A stretch of 64,000 nucleotides of DNA from Nostoc sp. NMS7 (lineage in GTDB: Bacteria; Cyanobacteriota; Cyanobacteriia; Cyanobacteriales; Nostocaceae), in the NCBI RefSeq assembly GCF_017115085.1, contig NZ_JABXKJ010000148.1, positions 50,236 to 114,235 of the forward strand, in the 5' to 3' direction. Shown one piece after another: positions 48,952 to 57,868 of the stretch (position 1 is its first letter; each line of letters starts with the position of its first letter). A model generated the notes under the pieces. It ran no database searches and was not told the origin of the DNA. It saw only the letters and a list, made by a program, of their open reading frames with translations. The position numbers were made by a program, and so were the translations under genes.

Positions 48952-49310
48952 CTATCTTTATACTTAGATTTGCGAAAATATTCTACTAGGATTTAGGTAC
49001 TATACAAATAGCTGACATTATGCGTTAATGTGTCGAACGATAAAAGAACCTCTAGAGAGCTTTTTTACTCTCTTGGATTCGGGGTAGAGTGCTTTTATTA
49101 TGGACATTAATTGCCAAAAAATCTGGCAATAAGATACAAAATTTTTCTTTGATATAGGCTATAAATGCAAGTCAGCAAAGAAAGTCAAAATCAGGGCAGA
49201 AAGCCCCAGGATGAATCCAGGGGCTTGGATAATTTTGGTTGTGATGCTTGGCGCGATGCCTAGGTTGGGCTACGCCTACGCAATCTGCGGTAAATGCACT
49301 CTAACAGGAC
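48952..49310. other. Intergenic region with hairpin
   Basis: Contains aagccccaggatgaatccaggggctt near 49200-49226, a hairpin, and a dispersed repeat gggctacgcctacgc at 49266-49280. An open frame from 49211 spans these repeats and is not convincing as a gene. Confidence 0.45.
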
Positions 49311-50231
49311 TTAATTACGGTGATTATTGCTGTAGTGAACCCTTGTACCTGCCCAAAGCAACTTCTCTCGCAACGTTTGATAGTAAGAATTGTTCTCGCG
49401 CAAAATAATAAATTTAGCCCGACAATCTGCCATCCGCACATCAACGCGGTGTCCTGGCCAAATTGAAGTCCCTAAAACCCCATCTGTCCACAGCTTGGTA
49501 CTCAAATCGTAATCCCCCAAAGGCCAAATACTGACCACAGAACCAGGGGGTAAAACCAGGGGACGACTAGAAAGGCTCATTGCACAAATCGGAGTGATGG
49601 TAATCGCTTCCATACCATCATGCATAATTGGCCCATTGGCGGAAACGGTGTAACCAGTGGAACCTGTGGGAGTAGCAATGATTAACCCATCCCCAACGTA
49701 TTGATCGACCACCTCACCGTCGATTTCCATTTCCAGAATTGAAGTAATCATCCGGTCAGCAGAGGCGGGTTTGACACAAAATTCATTCAAAGCCAGGTAA
49801 CGCTCACTCACTGGTTCCAAATTAGATCCATGACCCTCATACACCGCAGCTTGTAACATCATCCGCCGTTGGATAGCATAGCGATCCTCAAACAGCCGAT
49901 CCCAAACCTTCTCCGTATCCTGAAACTCTTCCACCGACTCAGTTAAAAACCCCAGATGACCTCCCACATTCACTCCCAGAATTGGGATGCCAGCTGGGGC
50001 TAAATGTCTGGCACTAGTTAAAACAGTACCATCGCCACCGAGTACCAAAGCGAGATCGATTGGTTGAGCCGCCGAAGCCAAAAAGACTGGATAGGGGTTG
50101 TCTTTCGGCCCGCTAGGCCCCATCAACACTTGGCACTGGCGACTTTCTAATTGTTTCGCACAGATTTCTGCCCATTCTTTACTCCGGGCATCCCGCGCTT
50201 TATAAGCAATGATTACCTGCTTGAGTTGCAC
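49311..50231 (-). CDS. nadK: NAD(+) kinase
   Basis: Phosphorylates NAD+ to NADP+. 306 aa from a GTG at 50231 (MQLKQVIIAYKARD), starting 7 bp after the ndhE stop. Diagnostic LVLGGDGTVLTSAR (GGDGT), GVNVGGHLGFLTE, TPTGSTGYTVSANGPI and ITPICAMSLSSRPLV. Placement directly downstream of the ndh genes suggests co-transcription and couples NADP supply to the NADPH-using electron chain (inference). Confidence 0.95.
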   Translation of the reverse strand: MQLKQVIIAYKARDARSKEWAEICAKQLESRQCQVLMGPSGPKDNPYPVFLASAAQPIDLALVLGGDGTVLTSARHLAPAGIPILGVNVGGHLGFLTESVEEFQDTEKVWDRLFEDRYAIQRRMMLQAAVYEGHGSNLEPVSERYLALNEFCVKPASADRMITSILEMEIDGEVVDQYVGDGLIIATPTGSTGYTVSANGPIMHDGMEAITITPICAMSLSSRPLVLPPGSVVSIWPLGDYDLSTKLWTDGVLGTSIWPGHRVDVRMADCRAKFIILRENNSYYQTLREKLLWAGTRVHYSNNHRN

Positions 50232-50237
50232 GCACAA

Positions 50238-50543
50238 TTACCACTTCAGGAGATTAAACTGCTCCATATCGACGGTATCGCGGTTGCGATAAATAGCCAG
50301 CACGATCGCTAAACCTACCGCCGCCTCGGCCGCCGCCACGGTGATCACAAATACTGTGAAAACCTGACCCTTTATTAATGTTGAGTCGAGGAAGTTGGAA
50401 AATGCCATTAAATTCAGATTAACAGCATTGAGCAATAACTCAATTGACATTAGCACCCGCACAGCGTTGCGGCTGGTAATTAAACCGTAAATGCCGATGC
50501 AAAATAAAGCTGCTGCTAGTAATAAAAAGTACTGGAGTTGCAT
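50238..50543 (-). CDS. ndhE: NAD(P)H-quinone oxidoreductase subunit 4L (NdhE)
   Basis: A 101-aa hydrophobic membrane subunit of NDH-1, equivalent to NuoK. Three helices: [35 protein letters not shown] (conserved Glu in the membrane) and [21 protein letters not shown], with the second conserved Glu. Ends [13 protein letters not shown] as in cyanobacteria. Acts in respiratory and cyclic photosynthetic electron flow. Confidence 0.97.
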   Translation of the reverse strand: MQLQYFLLLAAALFCIGIYGLITSRNAVRVLMSIELLLNAVNLNLMAFSNFLDSTLIKGQVFTVFVITVAAAEAAVGLAIVLAIYRNRDTVDMEQFNLLKW

Positions 50544-50602
50544 GAATCTGGGTATTCCTCGTCAAAAAATCTGGCTTTTATCTGCAAATGAAGTCGCAAA
50601 TC

Positions 50603-51217
50603 TTACTCTTTTGTTTCGCTGGTTGTTGATACCAGTTCTCTGGGACGTTCTTGCAAAGTCAAAACAGTTTGCCGCAGATCGGATGGCGTTAGCTGGTCTG
50701 GTAAATACTCACGACGTGCCAAAATAATTGCTCCTACCATCGCTATCAGCAGCAAAATGGAAGCCAGTTCAAAAGGCAGTAAAAAGTCAGTGAAGAAATG
50801 TTCTCCAATCAAAACTATAGAACTTTCACCACCCACCACAGGAGCAGTTGAGTAAGCCCAAGGAGTAGCCAGCACCATCGTACTTAAAAGACCAAACAAT
50901 CCTACACTGACTATAGCTGTTAGTACTTTCCGCACCCAAGAGTTAGGAAATGGTACAAAATCCTGCCGTTTGTTCACCAACATAATGGCAAACAAAATCA
51001 ATACGTTAATCGCCCCAACATAAATTAGTATTTGTGCAGCTGCAACAAAATCAGCATTTAGCAACAGGTAGATTCCCGCTATGCTGATGAACACGCCCCC
51101 CAGCATAAAGGCAGAATAGACGATGCTAGAGAACAGCACTACGCCAATGGCCGCCCCAATCATCATCACGCCCAGTATGCCAAGTGATACTAACTGTACT
51201 CCTTCCGCTAGATTCAC
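50603..51217 (-). CDS. ndhG: NAD(P)H-quinone oxidoreductase chain 6 (NdhG)
   Basis: A 204-aa NuoJ-type subunit with five helices (ILGVMMIGAAIGVVLFSSIV, AAQILIYVGAINVLILFAIML, LLPFELASILLLIAMVGAII). The segment SAFMLGGVFISIAGIYLLLN carries the family's conserved core. Separated from ndhI by ~90 bp of cattggt tandem repeats at 51234-51282, which could be a spacer of recent origin. Confidence 0.96.
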   Translation of the reverse strand: MNLAEGVQLVSLGILGVMMIGAAIGVVLFSSIVYSAFMLGGVFISIAGIYLLLNADFVAAAQILIYVGAINVLILFAIMLVNKRQDFVPFPNSWVRKVLTAIVSVGLFGLLSTMVLATPWAYSTAPVVGGESSIVLIGEHFFTDFLLPFELASILLLIAMVGAIILARREYLPDQLTPSDLRQTVLTLQERPRELVSTTSETKE

Positions 51218-51307
51218 TGTTTTTTGTCCTTAGTCATTGGTCATTGGTCATTGGTCATTGGTCATTGGTCATTGGTTATTAGTCAAATAACAAAAGACAA
51301 ATGACAT

Positions 51308-51892
51308 TTATTTTTCTGTTTGTTCTACTAGGTCTTCTGGACGCGCACCTGCACGCGGCGCATCTGCGGGCAGTCCATGTGGTTCGAGAACGCCCTTGGG
51401 TAGATAAACTAGTTCGCGCAGTGGTGTAACCATTGGGTCATCTGTTACCTTATAGGGCAGACGACCGAGGGCTACACTGTCATAGTTCAATTCATGGCGA
51501 TCGTAAGTGGCAAGCTCATATTCTTCTGTCATCGATAGACAGTTAGTAGGGCAAAATTCCACACAGTTACCGCAAAAGATACAAACTCCAAAGTCAATGC
51601 TGTAGTGGTTGAGTTTTTTCTTTTTGCTGGCTTTGTCGTATTCCCAATCTACTACAGGCAGGTTAATCGGACAAACGCGAACACAAACTTCGCAGGCGAT
51701 ACACTTATCAAATTCAAAGTGAATTCTACCGCGAAACCGTTCGCCAAGAATCAGTTTCTCGTAAGGGTACTGTACGGTAATCGGACGCCGCCGCATGTGA
51801 TCGAAGGTAACAGAAAGCCCCTGACCAATGTAACGCGCAGCTTGTACCGTTTCTTTGGCGTAATCACCAACTTGTTTCAGGAACTTTAGCAT
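51308..51892 (-). CDS. ndhI: NAD(P)H-quinone oxidoreductase subunit I (NdhI)
   Basis: A 194-aa peripheral NDH-1 subunit with two 4Fe-4S clusters: [16 protein letters not shown] and [17 protein letters not shown], both full CxxCxxCxxxCP sets. N-terminal [20 protein letters not shown] is an amphipathic membrane-contact helix. It passes electrons from ferredoxin toward plastoquinone. Lies in ndhA-I-G-E order. Confidence 0.97.
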   Translation of the reverse strand: MLKFLKQVGDYAKETVQAARYIGQGLSVTFDHMRRRPITVQYPYEKLILGERFRGRIHFEFDKCIACEVCVRVCPINLPVVDWEYDKASKKKKLNHYSIDFGVCIFCGNCVEFCPTNCLSMTEEYELATYDRHELNYDSVALGRLPYKVTDDPMVTPLRELVYLPKGVLEPHGLPADAPRAGARPEDLVEQTEK

Positions 51893-51979
51893 TTTGTGTC
51901 TCTCTCTTTGGGATTTTGGATTTTGGATTTTGAATTTTAGATTTTAGATTTTGGATTGAATCTAAAATCTAAAATTGGC

Positions 51980-53098
51980 TTACCCGCCAAAGGCGAAGGG
52001 AAAGGCTAGTTTCAGGGCGGCGGTTAATAGGAGGTTAACCAAACCAACTGGCAACAAAAACTTCCATCCTAAATCTAAGAGTTGGTCAATCCGTACCCGT
52101 GGCACTGTCCAGCGCAACAGGATGGCGACAAATACTAGTAAATAGGCTTTGAACACGGTCATAATGATACCCAAAGCCGCAGTTACTATCTGGAACACGG
52201 GATTTGCTTCACTGACTCCCAGCCAACCCGCGATCAGGTTGAGGGGAAGGGGAAAGTCCCAACCGCCCAGGTAGAGGATTGCTACTAATAAAGAAGAAAG
52301 GATCAAGTTAACGTAGGAACCCAGGTAGAAAAGACCGAATTTCATCCCTGAGTATTCAGTTTGATAGCCTGCTACCAGTTCTTCTTCCGCTTCGGGTAAG
52401 TCAAAAGGTAATCGTTCACATTCAGCTAGGGCGGCTATCCAAAAGATCAGGAAACCGATTGGTTGTCGCCAAATGTTCCAGCCCAGGATGCCGTAGCCAG
52501 ACTGTTGATTGACAATATCAACGGTGCTGAGGCTATTAGACATCATAGCGATCGCTAACACCGCCAGCGCCAAAGGAATTTCATAGCTAATAGATTGTGC
52601 TGCTGCCCGCAACCCCCCTAAGAGGGAGTATTTGTTATTAGATGCGTAGCCAGCCATCAGCAAGCCAATGGGCTGAATGCTTGACAAGGCAATCCACAAG
52701 AATACGCCCATGCCGACATTGCTAATTACGATATTCTGCCCAAAGGGAACGATCAGGAACGACAGAAATACCGGAATTACAACAATAATTGGCCCGAGGG
52801 TAAACAGCCAAGGGTCAGATTTGGCTGGTACTATATCTTCTTTAAATACCAGCTTCAAACCATCCGCTACAGGTACCAGCAAGCCAAAAGGCCCCTGGTA
52901 TTCTGGCCCAATTCGCTGCTGTGCGGCGGCGGAAATTTTCCGTTCTAGCCAAGTAGCAACTAATACCCCCACTGTTGCCCCAATCAGCATCAGGATCATT
53001 GGCAGGGGCATCCAAATCGCTTTGGCTGTTCCTGCTGGTATACCTAAATCCTTGAGGGATTCAATAAAAGTTCCTTGGAGGTCAATTCCTGAATTCAT
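51980..53098 (-). CDS. ndhA: NAD(P)H-quinone oxidoreductase subunit 1 (NdhA)
   Basis: A 372-aa NuoH-type subunit with about eight helices. Quinone-site loops include [34 protein letters not shown] sequence and [20 protein letters not shown], all strongly conserved. Start ATG at 53098. Upstream lies 367 bp with a hairpin and then gltA on the same strand. Downstream, before ndhI, is a 70-bp gattttggattttg-type repeat. Confidence 0.97.
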   Translation of the reverse strand: MNSGIDLQGTFIESLKDLGIPAGTAKAIWMPLPMILMLIGATVGVLVATWLERKISAAAQQRIGPEYQGPFGLLVPVADGLKLVFKEDIVPAKSDPWLFTLGPIIVVIPVFLSFLIVPFGQNIVISNVGMGVFLWIALSSIQPIGLLMAGYASNNKYSLLGGLRAAAQSISYEIPLALAVLAIAMMSNSLSTVDIVNQQSGYGILGWNIWRQPIGFLIFWIAALAECERLPFDLPEAEEELVAGYQTEYSGMKFGLFYLGSYVNLILSSLLVAILYLGGWDFPLPLNLIAGWLGVSEANPVFQIVTAALGIIMTVFKAYLLVFVAILLRWTVPRVRIDQLLDLGWKFLLPVGLVNLLLTAALKLAFPFAFGG

Positions 53099-53182
53099 GT
53101 TTCCGCTCTTTAAGACATCGAGTCATGGTGAGTTACAACTATTAGTTGAATTACAGCTATTTTCAGGTAAATAGACCACGCG

Positions 53183-53211
53183 GTAGGGGCACAGCAATGC
53201 TGTGCCCCTAC
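53183..53211. terminator. Hairpin between gltA and ndhA
   Basis: gtaggggcacagca and tgctgtgcccctac form a 14-bp perfect stem. It may attenuate or terminate gltA transcription before ndhA, but the same motif recurs at 37344-37372 and half of it at 1652-1664, so a dispersed repeat is equally likely. Confidence 0.45.
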
Positions 53212-53465
53212 GACAGATGTGGTTCAAATACATGATTTCTGCTGTAATACCTGTAAATTCACCCATTTATAATTTTTGCTGCGATCGCGCCTGATTGAAG
53301 ATTTGTTGCCAGTTCCCATGCCTAGTATATCCTTGGATGGTTTTAGCACCCTGAAGCGAGATGAGAACTTCTACTTATGGTTGGCATTGAGATTGGCTAT
53401 TGAGGAGACGCGGGGACAAGGGGAGTAACCATGCCCAATGCCCAACGCCCAATGCCCAATGTGAG

Positions 53466-54599
53466 TTAGCGTTCGTCAATGGGGGTATAAGTAACTTCGT
53501 GCAGACCGTTATAAACCTGGGTAGGACGGAAAATGCGGTTTTCTGCTAGTTGTTCTTTCCAGTGGGCTAACCAACCGGCAACCCGGGCGATCGCAAATAT
53601 TGGCGTAAACAAGTCTGTGGGAATCCCCATCTTCCTATACACCAAACCAGAGTAAAAGTCAATATTGGGATAAATCCCTTTGCTACCGAGTTTTTCCTCT
53701 ACGACTCGTTCCATCTCTTGAGCAATGTCATAGAATTTGTCATGCCCAAACTTTTCAAACAGCTGTTCTGCTAGACCTTGTAAAATTGTGGCTCGTGGGT
53801 CTTTCACTTTGTAAACACGATGTCCAAAACCCATAATCTTGGCTTTGCGTTGCAGACAATCCTCTATGTAGGGACGGACATTTTCCACACAGCCAATTTT
53901 TTCCAACATCTGAATTACTTCTTCATTCGCTCCACCATGCAGGGGACCTCCCAAGGTTCCTACGGCACTAGCAACCACAGCATAAGGATCAGTCAAGGTG
54001 GAAGCTGTCACCCTAGCACTGAAGGTAGAAGCATTCATTGTATGCTCGACTTGAAGTATCAAGCAGATATCAAAAACTCGCGCCATCAGAGGATCGGGTT
54101 CTTTTTCATCGAGCATGTATAGAAAGTTGGCGGAATAGTCTAAGTCATCACGGGGACGTACCGGGTCATTGCCTTTTCGCATCAGTTGGAACGCCGCCAC
54201 CATCGTGGGAATGGTTGCTATCAGGCGCACCACCGAATCTCGAATGTAGACAGGATTATGTAAATCGCGGAGCGAATAAAACAAGCCTAAAGCAGCAGCA
54301 GAGGCTTGCAAGGCATCCATTGGGTGACCGCTTTCTGGAAAGCATTTCATCATGTCCCGAATGCGGTATTTTATTCGCCTGTGGTAACGAACTTCATGCT
54401 CAAATGCTTTCAGTTCTTCCTTGGTTGGAAGTTCGCCCCAGATTAAGAGATAAGCAGTTTCCAAGAATGTACTTTTTTCTGCTAGTTCTTCAATCCGAAT
54501 GCCACGATATTCTAGTATTCCCTTTTGCCCATCAACATAGCTGATACTTGATTGGGCGGCGGGAATGCCTTCTAAACCAGGCTTGTATTCGCACACCAT
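53466..54599 (-). CDS. gltA: Citrate synthase
   Basis: Condenses acetyl-CoA and oxaloacetate to citrate. 377 aa from MVCEYKPGLEGIPAAQSSIS. Catalytic His/His/Asp environment visible: TLGGPLHGGANEEV, MGFGHRVYKVKDPRA and NIDFYSGLVYRKMG. At ~380 aa it is the short (type I, 2-methylcitrate-synthase-like) form common in cyanobacteria. It heads the minus-strand block leading into ndhA-I-G-E and nadK. Confidence 0.95.
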   Translation of the reverse strand: MVCEYKPGLEGIPAAQSSISYVDGQKGILEYRGIRIEELAEKSTFLETAYLLIWGELPTKEELKAFEHEVRYHRRIKYRIRDMMKCFPESGHPMDALQASAAALGLFYSLRDLHNPVYIRDSVVRLIATIPTMVAAFQLMRKGNDPVRPRDDLDYSANFLYMLDEKEPDPLMARVFDICLILQVEHTMNASTFSARVTASTLTDPYAVVASAVGTLGGPLHGGANEEVIQMLEKIGCVENVRPYIEDCLQRKAKIMGFGHRVYKVKDPRATILQGLAEQLFEKFGHDKFYDIAQEMERVVEEKLGSKGIYPNIDFYSGLVYRKMGIPTDLFTPIFAIARVAGWLAHWKEQLAENRIFRPTQVYNGLHEVTYTPIDER

Positions 54600-54709
54600 C
54601 ATGGCAACACCATTCGCTTTTTGAAATATCTGATCAAGCTAACTTACCAGAAATTATTGTCACCATAACAGTAGCCATTCTAACAACAATTGGAAATGTT
54701 GAAAAACTG

Positions 54710-55204
54710 TTATAGCAGGTACTTGGGAGGTGTCAACCAAAACATCTGACTACGACCCAGAGGAGAACCTGTTTCTGGTAGTTTTATCCCAATCATACCT
54801 GCTTTTTTCAAGACTAAGCTGGCTTTGACTTCCCCCCATAGGAGAATTTCTGCCCAATTGGTAAAACCAGGTTCATGTCCAACCAGCGCCAGTTGGCTAT
54901 TTTGGGAATAATTTCTTGGCTCTAACCAGTCTTTGAGCCAACTAGAAATTTCACCATCGGGGGCGAGGTGGCTAGATTCCTCTAACTGGGAGCTTAGTTT
55001 TTCTGCTATGAGGATTTCAGCCGTTTGGCGGGACCGCACTAAGGGACTGGTGAGAATCAAATCAAAGTTTAAACCTAATTTAACAAGTTTCTGGGCAACT
55101 TTCTCAGTTTTTTGCCGTCCTTCTTTGGTAAGGCTGCGTTCCTCATCCTTGATGCCTAATCCCTTGTCTTCGGCGATGCCATGACGAATTAAATATAGTT
55201 CCAT
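54710..55204 (-). CDS. sixA: Phosphohistidine phosphatase SixA
   Basis: About 164 aa from MELYLIRHGIAEDKG, the RHG phosphohistidine motif of the histidine phosphatase branch. Further: SLTKEGRQKTEKVAQKLVK, LILTSPLVRSRQTAEIL and LALVGHEPGF with the second His. SixA removes phosphate from histidine phosphotransfer domains or PTS proteins. The frame extends to 55294 but translates a dispersed gcgtagcccg repeat, so the ATG at 55204 is chosen. Confidence 0.88.
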   Translation of the reverse strand: MELYLIRHGIAEDKGLGIKDEERSLTKEGRQKTEKVAQKLVKLGLNFDLILTSPLVRSRQTAEILIAEKLSSQLEESSHLAPDGEISSWLKDWLEPRNYSQNSQLALVGHEPGFTNWAEILLWGEVKASLVLKKAGMIGIKLPETGSPLGRSQMFWLTPPKYLL

Positions 55205-55349
55205 ACTTTTAGTTTTATTAGCGTAGTGGGGCGTAGCCCGTGCTGAGTTAGGAGTTACGCCTGGTGTGAATTCGCCTATCCTAATCTTAATCATTATTAC
55301 GTATTTGTTGATCTGCCATCTCTCCGGTACAGTGCAGTGTTAGGTGTTC

Positions 55350-55739
55350 TTATGGATATGGCAATAGGTTTAAACCTTGAATAAATCTGTAATCCCGTTG
55401 GTTTTTTGTGATAAACGGGTAATTCGACACTATTGCTGTAGCTGCAATGAGACTATCAGGAATAAGCAAACCATGACTGAGCCGATAATAGCCCAATAAA
55501 TCAACTGCTTTGTCTGATACAGCCTGATCAATCTTAATAATGGAAAACTGCTTGAGGAAATTTTCTAGTGTTTGTAATTCTACTTTGTTACGACAACCAA
55601 CCATTAGTTCCATTTGTGTGATTATGCTAATTGCCAAGCCAGAACTCACCTTCAGATTTTGCAAACAGGTTACTGCTTCGATAACACCGCGAGCTACATC
55701 AATTAGAATATCGGTATCAACGATGGTTGAGTTAGTCAT
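55350..55739 (-). CDS. PIN-domain toxin (VapC-like)
   Basis: About 129 aa from MTNSTIVDTDILIDVARGV. PIN-domain acidic residues are visible in VDTDILID, TQMELMVGCRN, LLIPDSLIAATAI and FITKNQRDYRFI. VapC-type RNases cut tRNA or rRNA. Start at 55739 lies 8 bp inside the preceding antitoxin gene, a coupled TA layout. Confidence 0.88.
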   Translation of the reverse strand: MTNSTIVDTDILIDVARGVIEAVTCLQNLKVSSGLAISIITQMELMVGCRNKVELQTLENFLKQFSIIKIDQAVSDKAVDLLGYYRLSHGLLIPDSLIAATAIVSNYPFITKNQRDYRFIQGLNLLPYP

Positions 55740-55977
55740 GTGACTTTGACCACTCATTTTCTCGAACACTACGCACCCAAGTAGTGCTATCAGCTAAATC
55801 TTGGCGATCGCTCCACATCCCAAAAAAGCTATCATTTATCAAGTCAAAATCTGGCGACTCAGAGGCTGGTTTAACTACTGCATATCTTTGTCGCAAAAAA
55901 GCAATAAGGTCGATTACTTGACGCTGTGCTTCCGCAGGAAGGGATAAAAACTCATTAAACAATTCTTGCTGTGTCAT
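55732..55977 (-). CDS. Antitoxin of PIN module (DUF2281-like)
   Basis: About 81 aa from MTQQELFNEFLSLPAEAQRQ, then VIDLIAFLRQRYA and an acidic tail with DSFFGMWSDRQDLADSTTWVR. This is the typical short antitoxin preceding VapC in cyanobacteria. A non-conserved extension to 56010 would need TTG. Its N-terminus MTQQEL matches that of the next module's antitoxin, hinting at duplication. Confidence 0.8.
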   Translation of the reverse strand: MTQQELFNEFLSLPAEAQRQVIDLIAFLRQRYAVVKPASESPDFDLINDSFFGMWSDRQDLADSTTWVRSVRENEWSKSHD

Positions 55978-56006
55978 TTTTATACCTCTTAGAAAAATAA
56001 ACTCAC

Positions 56007-56420
56007 TCAAATTAGCGTTGTCATAAACTCATCTGGCAGCATTGCCGGAACTAAAGAAGCGACAAAATCGGGTGTGTTTCGCGTCACAATTATTTCTAAA
56101 CCTGCCGTAAGCGCCGCAGCACTCGTTACCGCATCCTCAAAATCTGCGATTGGACTATTCAGAGCTTGCCGAATGACTTCATCTGTCACACTGGCAACTT
56201 GAAGGTGCTGCAATAATCTCGCTAATAGTTCACGCGCTACTTCATTACTAACTTGACGACGCAAGATATAGAAAATATTGGTTACTGCATGACCTGAAAC
56301 ATAACCTTGTACTTGATTCTGCATTACTGTATTTAATGCTCTTGCTGAAGCTGTGACGAACGGTTGACGCTGTGCCAAAATATCAAGCAATACATCGCTG
56401 TCAAATAACACTCGCTTCAA
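56007..56420 (-). CDS. PIN-domain protein (toxin)
   Basis: A 137-aa PIN nuclease: MKRVLFDSDVLLDILAQRQPF, the second acid in AVTNIFYILRRQ, SPIADFEDAVTSAAALTAGL and IIVTRNTPDF. The four-base ATGA overlap with the upstream antitoxin indicates translational coupling. Distinct sequence group from the 55350 toxin. Confidence 0.87.
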   Translation of the reverse strand: MKRVLFDSDVLLDILAQRQPFVTASARALNTVMQNQVQGYVSGHAVTNIFYILRRQVSNEVARELLARLLQHLQVASVTDEVIRQALNSPIADFEDAVTSAAALTAGLEIIVTRNTPDFVASLVPAMLPDEFMTTLI

Positions 56421-56686
56421 CTGTATTTTTCCTCTAAATAATCAATATAAGTTTCTGCCGGATTTTCATGTTCTAGCTGGATTACACCTATTAAACTCTG
56501 AGTCCAGTGGTCAAGGTCGGTTAAAGGTTCTAAGATTGGATTGAGAGGAATAGACGATAAGGTTTCTTGTTGAATTGATGCCAGAACAGACTGAACTAGA
56601 TGCCAACGTTCTCTAATGGGTAATTGCAGCACTTGTTTTTGTAGTTCTGACAATGTTAAAAATTTCGATAACTCTTGCTGTGTCAT
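56417..56686 (-). CDS. Antitoxin of PIN module
   Basis: An 89-aa acidic protein, MTQQELSKFLTLSELQKQVL, then LPIRERWHLVQSVLASIQQE, a common antitoxin-like helix, and a C-terminal HENPAETYIDYLEEKYS. Overlaps the PIN gene start by four bases. Confidence 0.78.
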   Translation of the reverse strand: MTQQELSKFLTLSELQKQVLQLPIRERWHLVQSVLASIQQETLSSIPLNPILEPLTDLDHWTQSLIGVIQLEHENPAETYIDYLEEKYS

Positions 56687-56705
56687 GGTTAACCCTTTTA
56701 AAGAG

Positions 56706-56846
56706 CAGAACTGATAGCCCCTGTGCTATCTCAGAAGCCACACCAGCCGGAATAATCACTTGACTATACAAATTAGATAACAAATTAAATAATTTAAGCT
56801 GGTAGAGATATTGCACTGCTGAAGTATCAACAATCACGTCAGGCAC
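56706..56846 (-). pseudogene. Truncated PIN (DUF3368) toxin remnant
   Basis: About 45 residues match the start of DUF3368 PIN proteins (MPDVIVDTSAVQYLYQLKLF, then SQVIIPAGVASEIAQG). After about 56710 the frame runs into unrelated sequence overlapping the next antitoxin. The C-terminal two thirds, with the remaining catalytic acids, are missing. It is preceded by its UPF0175 antitoxin with an 8-bp overlap. I infer that the gene was cut when the neighbouring module arrived. Confidence 0.75.
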
Positions 56847-57090
56847 GAGCTAAATCCTCAATCAGTTCAGCCTCCGTGAGTTTGAAGGTGCTGATGTCAT
56901 ATTTTGCTAGTTGTGAAAGGAATAAAACTTTGGGAATACCTGCTAAGTTAGCTGCTGCTCCTGAAGAGAGTTTGCCAAGTTCGTATAACTTCATAGCAGC
57001 AGCGAGAAGAACTTCACTTTGTAGCTGTTCTGGTTTTACATTCAGAGCTAATACAGTTTCTTCTGGAATAGTCAAAGTGAGTTGGTACAT
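56839..57090 (-). CDS. UPF0175-family antitoxin
   Basis: An 83-aa UPF0175 protein: YQLTLTIPEETVLALNVKPE, then ELGKLSSGAAANLAGIPKVLF (helix-turn-helix-like), FLSQLAKYDISTFKLTEAEL and the acidic end IEDLARA. Normally paired with a DUF3368 PIN toxin, here truncated, so the antitoxin may be orphaned. A remnant of a second copy lies at 57693-57733. Confidence 0.82.
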   Translation of the reverse strand: MYQLTLTIPEETVLALNVKPEQLQSEVLLAAAMKLYELGKLSSGAAANLAGIPKVLFLSQLAKYDISTFKLTEAELIEDLARA

Positions 57091-57191
57091 GATAATATAT
57101 GCGCTGCTTTGTTTAGGATTATAATAACGCGGTCATAGAACCAAACACTTTGACTCCAGCATAGCCGATCGCTCACAGGATAAAATTACGG

Positions 57192-57625
57192 TTATTCGTC
57201 GGGGTTAGGATAAAAGTCTAAGTCTAAAATCTCATCCACAGAAAACGGAAAAGCGATCGCCAAGTCATCCTCTAATAAACCAGTCTCCACTATTGCCTCT
57301 CGCCGCGATCGCTGATAAGTAATATTAATCCACTCGGCATTATTTAAAAAACGGCGCAAGCTGGGGCTTTCTTGCAGTAATTCATCCAAATTCAGTCGCT
57401 CACGGGTAATAATCATTTGCCAACTAACGCGCTTTGCAAGGCACGCTGTTGACTCTTACCCAAGTCCACCACTTCCTCAATTAAGTGTTCTAAATCCAGC
57501 GTGTCCCAGTGGTGCGTAGGCGTAGCCCGTCGTAGACATCGCAAAAGCTCTGCTGTTTGCTCTACCCAAGCATAAAAATCTTGCTCATACAGAGTTTCTA
57601 GTATTTGCAGTTCTATAGACTTCAT
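57192..57625 (-). pseudogene. DUF29-family gene, broken into two frames
   Basis: The N-terminal piece (57413-57625) reads LYEQDFYAWVEQTAELLRCL and HLIEEVVDLGKSQQRALQSA. The C-terminal piece (57192-57416) reads ERLNLDELLQESPSLRRFL and AFPFSVDEILDLDFYPNPDE. These are the two ends of a single ~150-aa DUF29 protein, and the usual middle (a hydrophobic MHLLKW-like helix) is absent, with the frame shifted by an ATGA overlap. In the first piece, LRRATPTH is encoded by a gcgtaggcgtagcccgtcg dispersed repeat inserted in frame. Function of DUF29 unknown. Confidence 0.7.
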
Positions 57626-57692
57626 GGCGCTCCTTCTTCGCAAATAAAATAGGTACGCGCAAGTTAATTTTATTTGTGGCTACATACTGAAC

Positions 57693-57733
57693 ATTAGGCA
57701 CGAACTACATCCTCAATCAGTTCAGCCTCTGTT
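57693..57733 (-). pseudogene. Remnant of a second UPF0175 gene end
   Basis: aggcacgaactacatcctca and tcagttcagcctctgtt repeat, with few changes, the 3' end of the UPF0175 gene at 56843-56880. Only this end survives, evidence for duplication and loss in the TA island. The flanking 57644-57868 shows no gene. Confidence 0.55.
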
Positions 57734-57868
57734 ATTAAGATCAAGATTCCCGACTTTTTAGAAAAATCGGGAAATATGTTTATCACGATATAACTTACGG
57801 ATGCTATCTGACCAAACGCTTTGACTGCTGCATGAGTTAGGAGTTCTTCTCATCTCCTTGATCTCCCA

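Noticed and set aside
49211..49408. Possible 65-aa membrane peptide MNPGAWIILVV
   Set aside because: It spans a hairpin and a dispersed repeat and runs into the nadK end; no conserved features.
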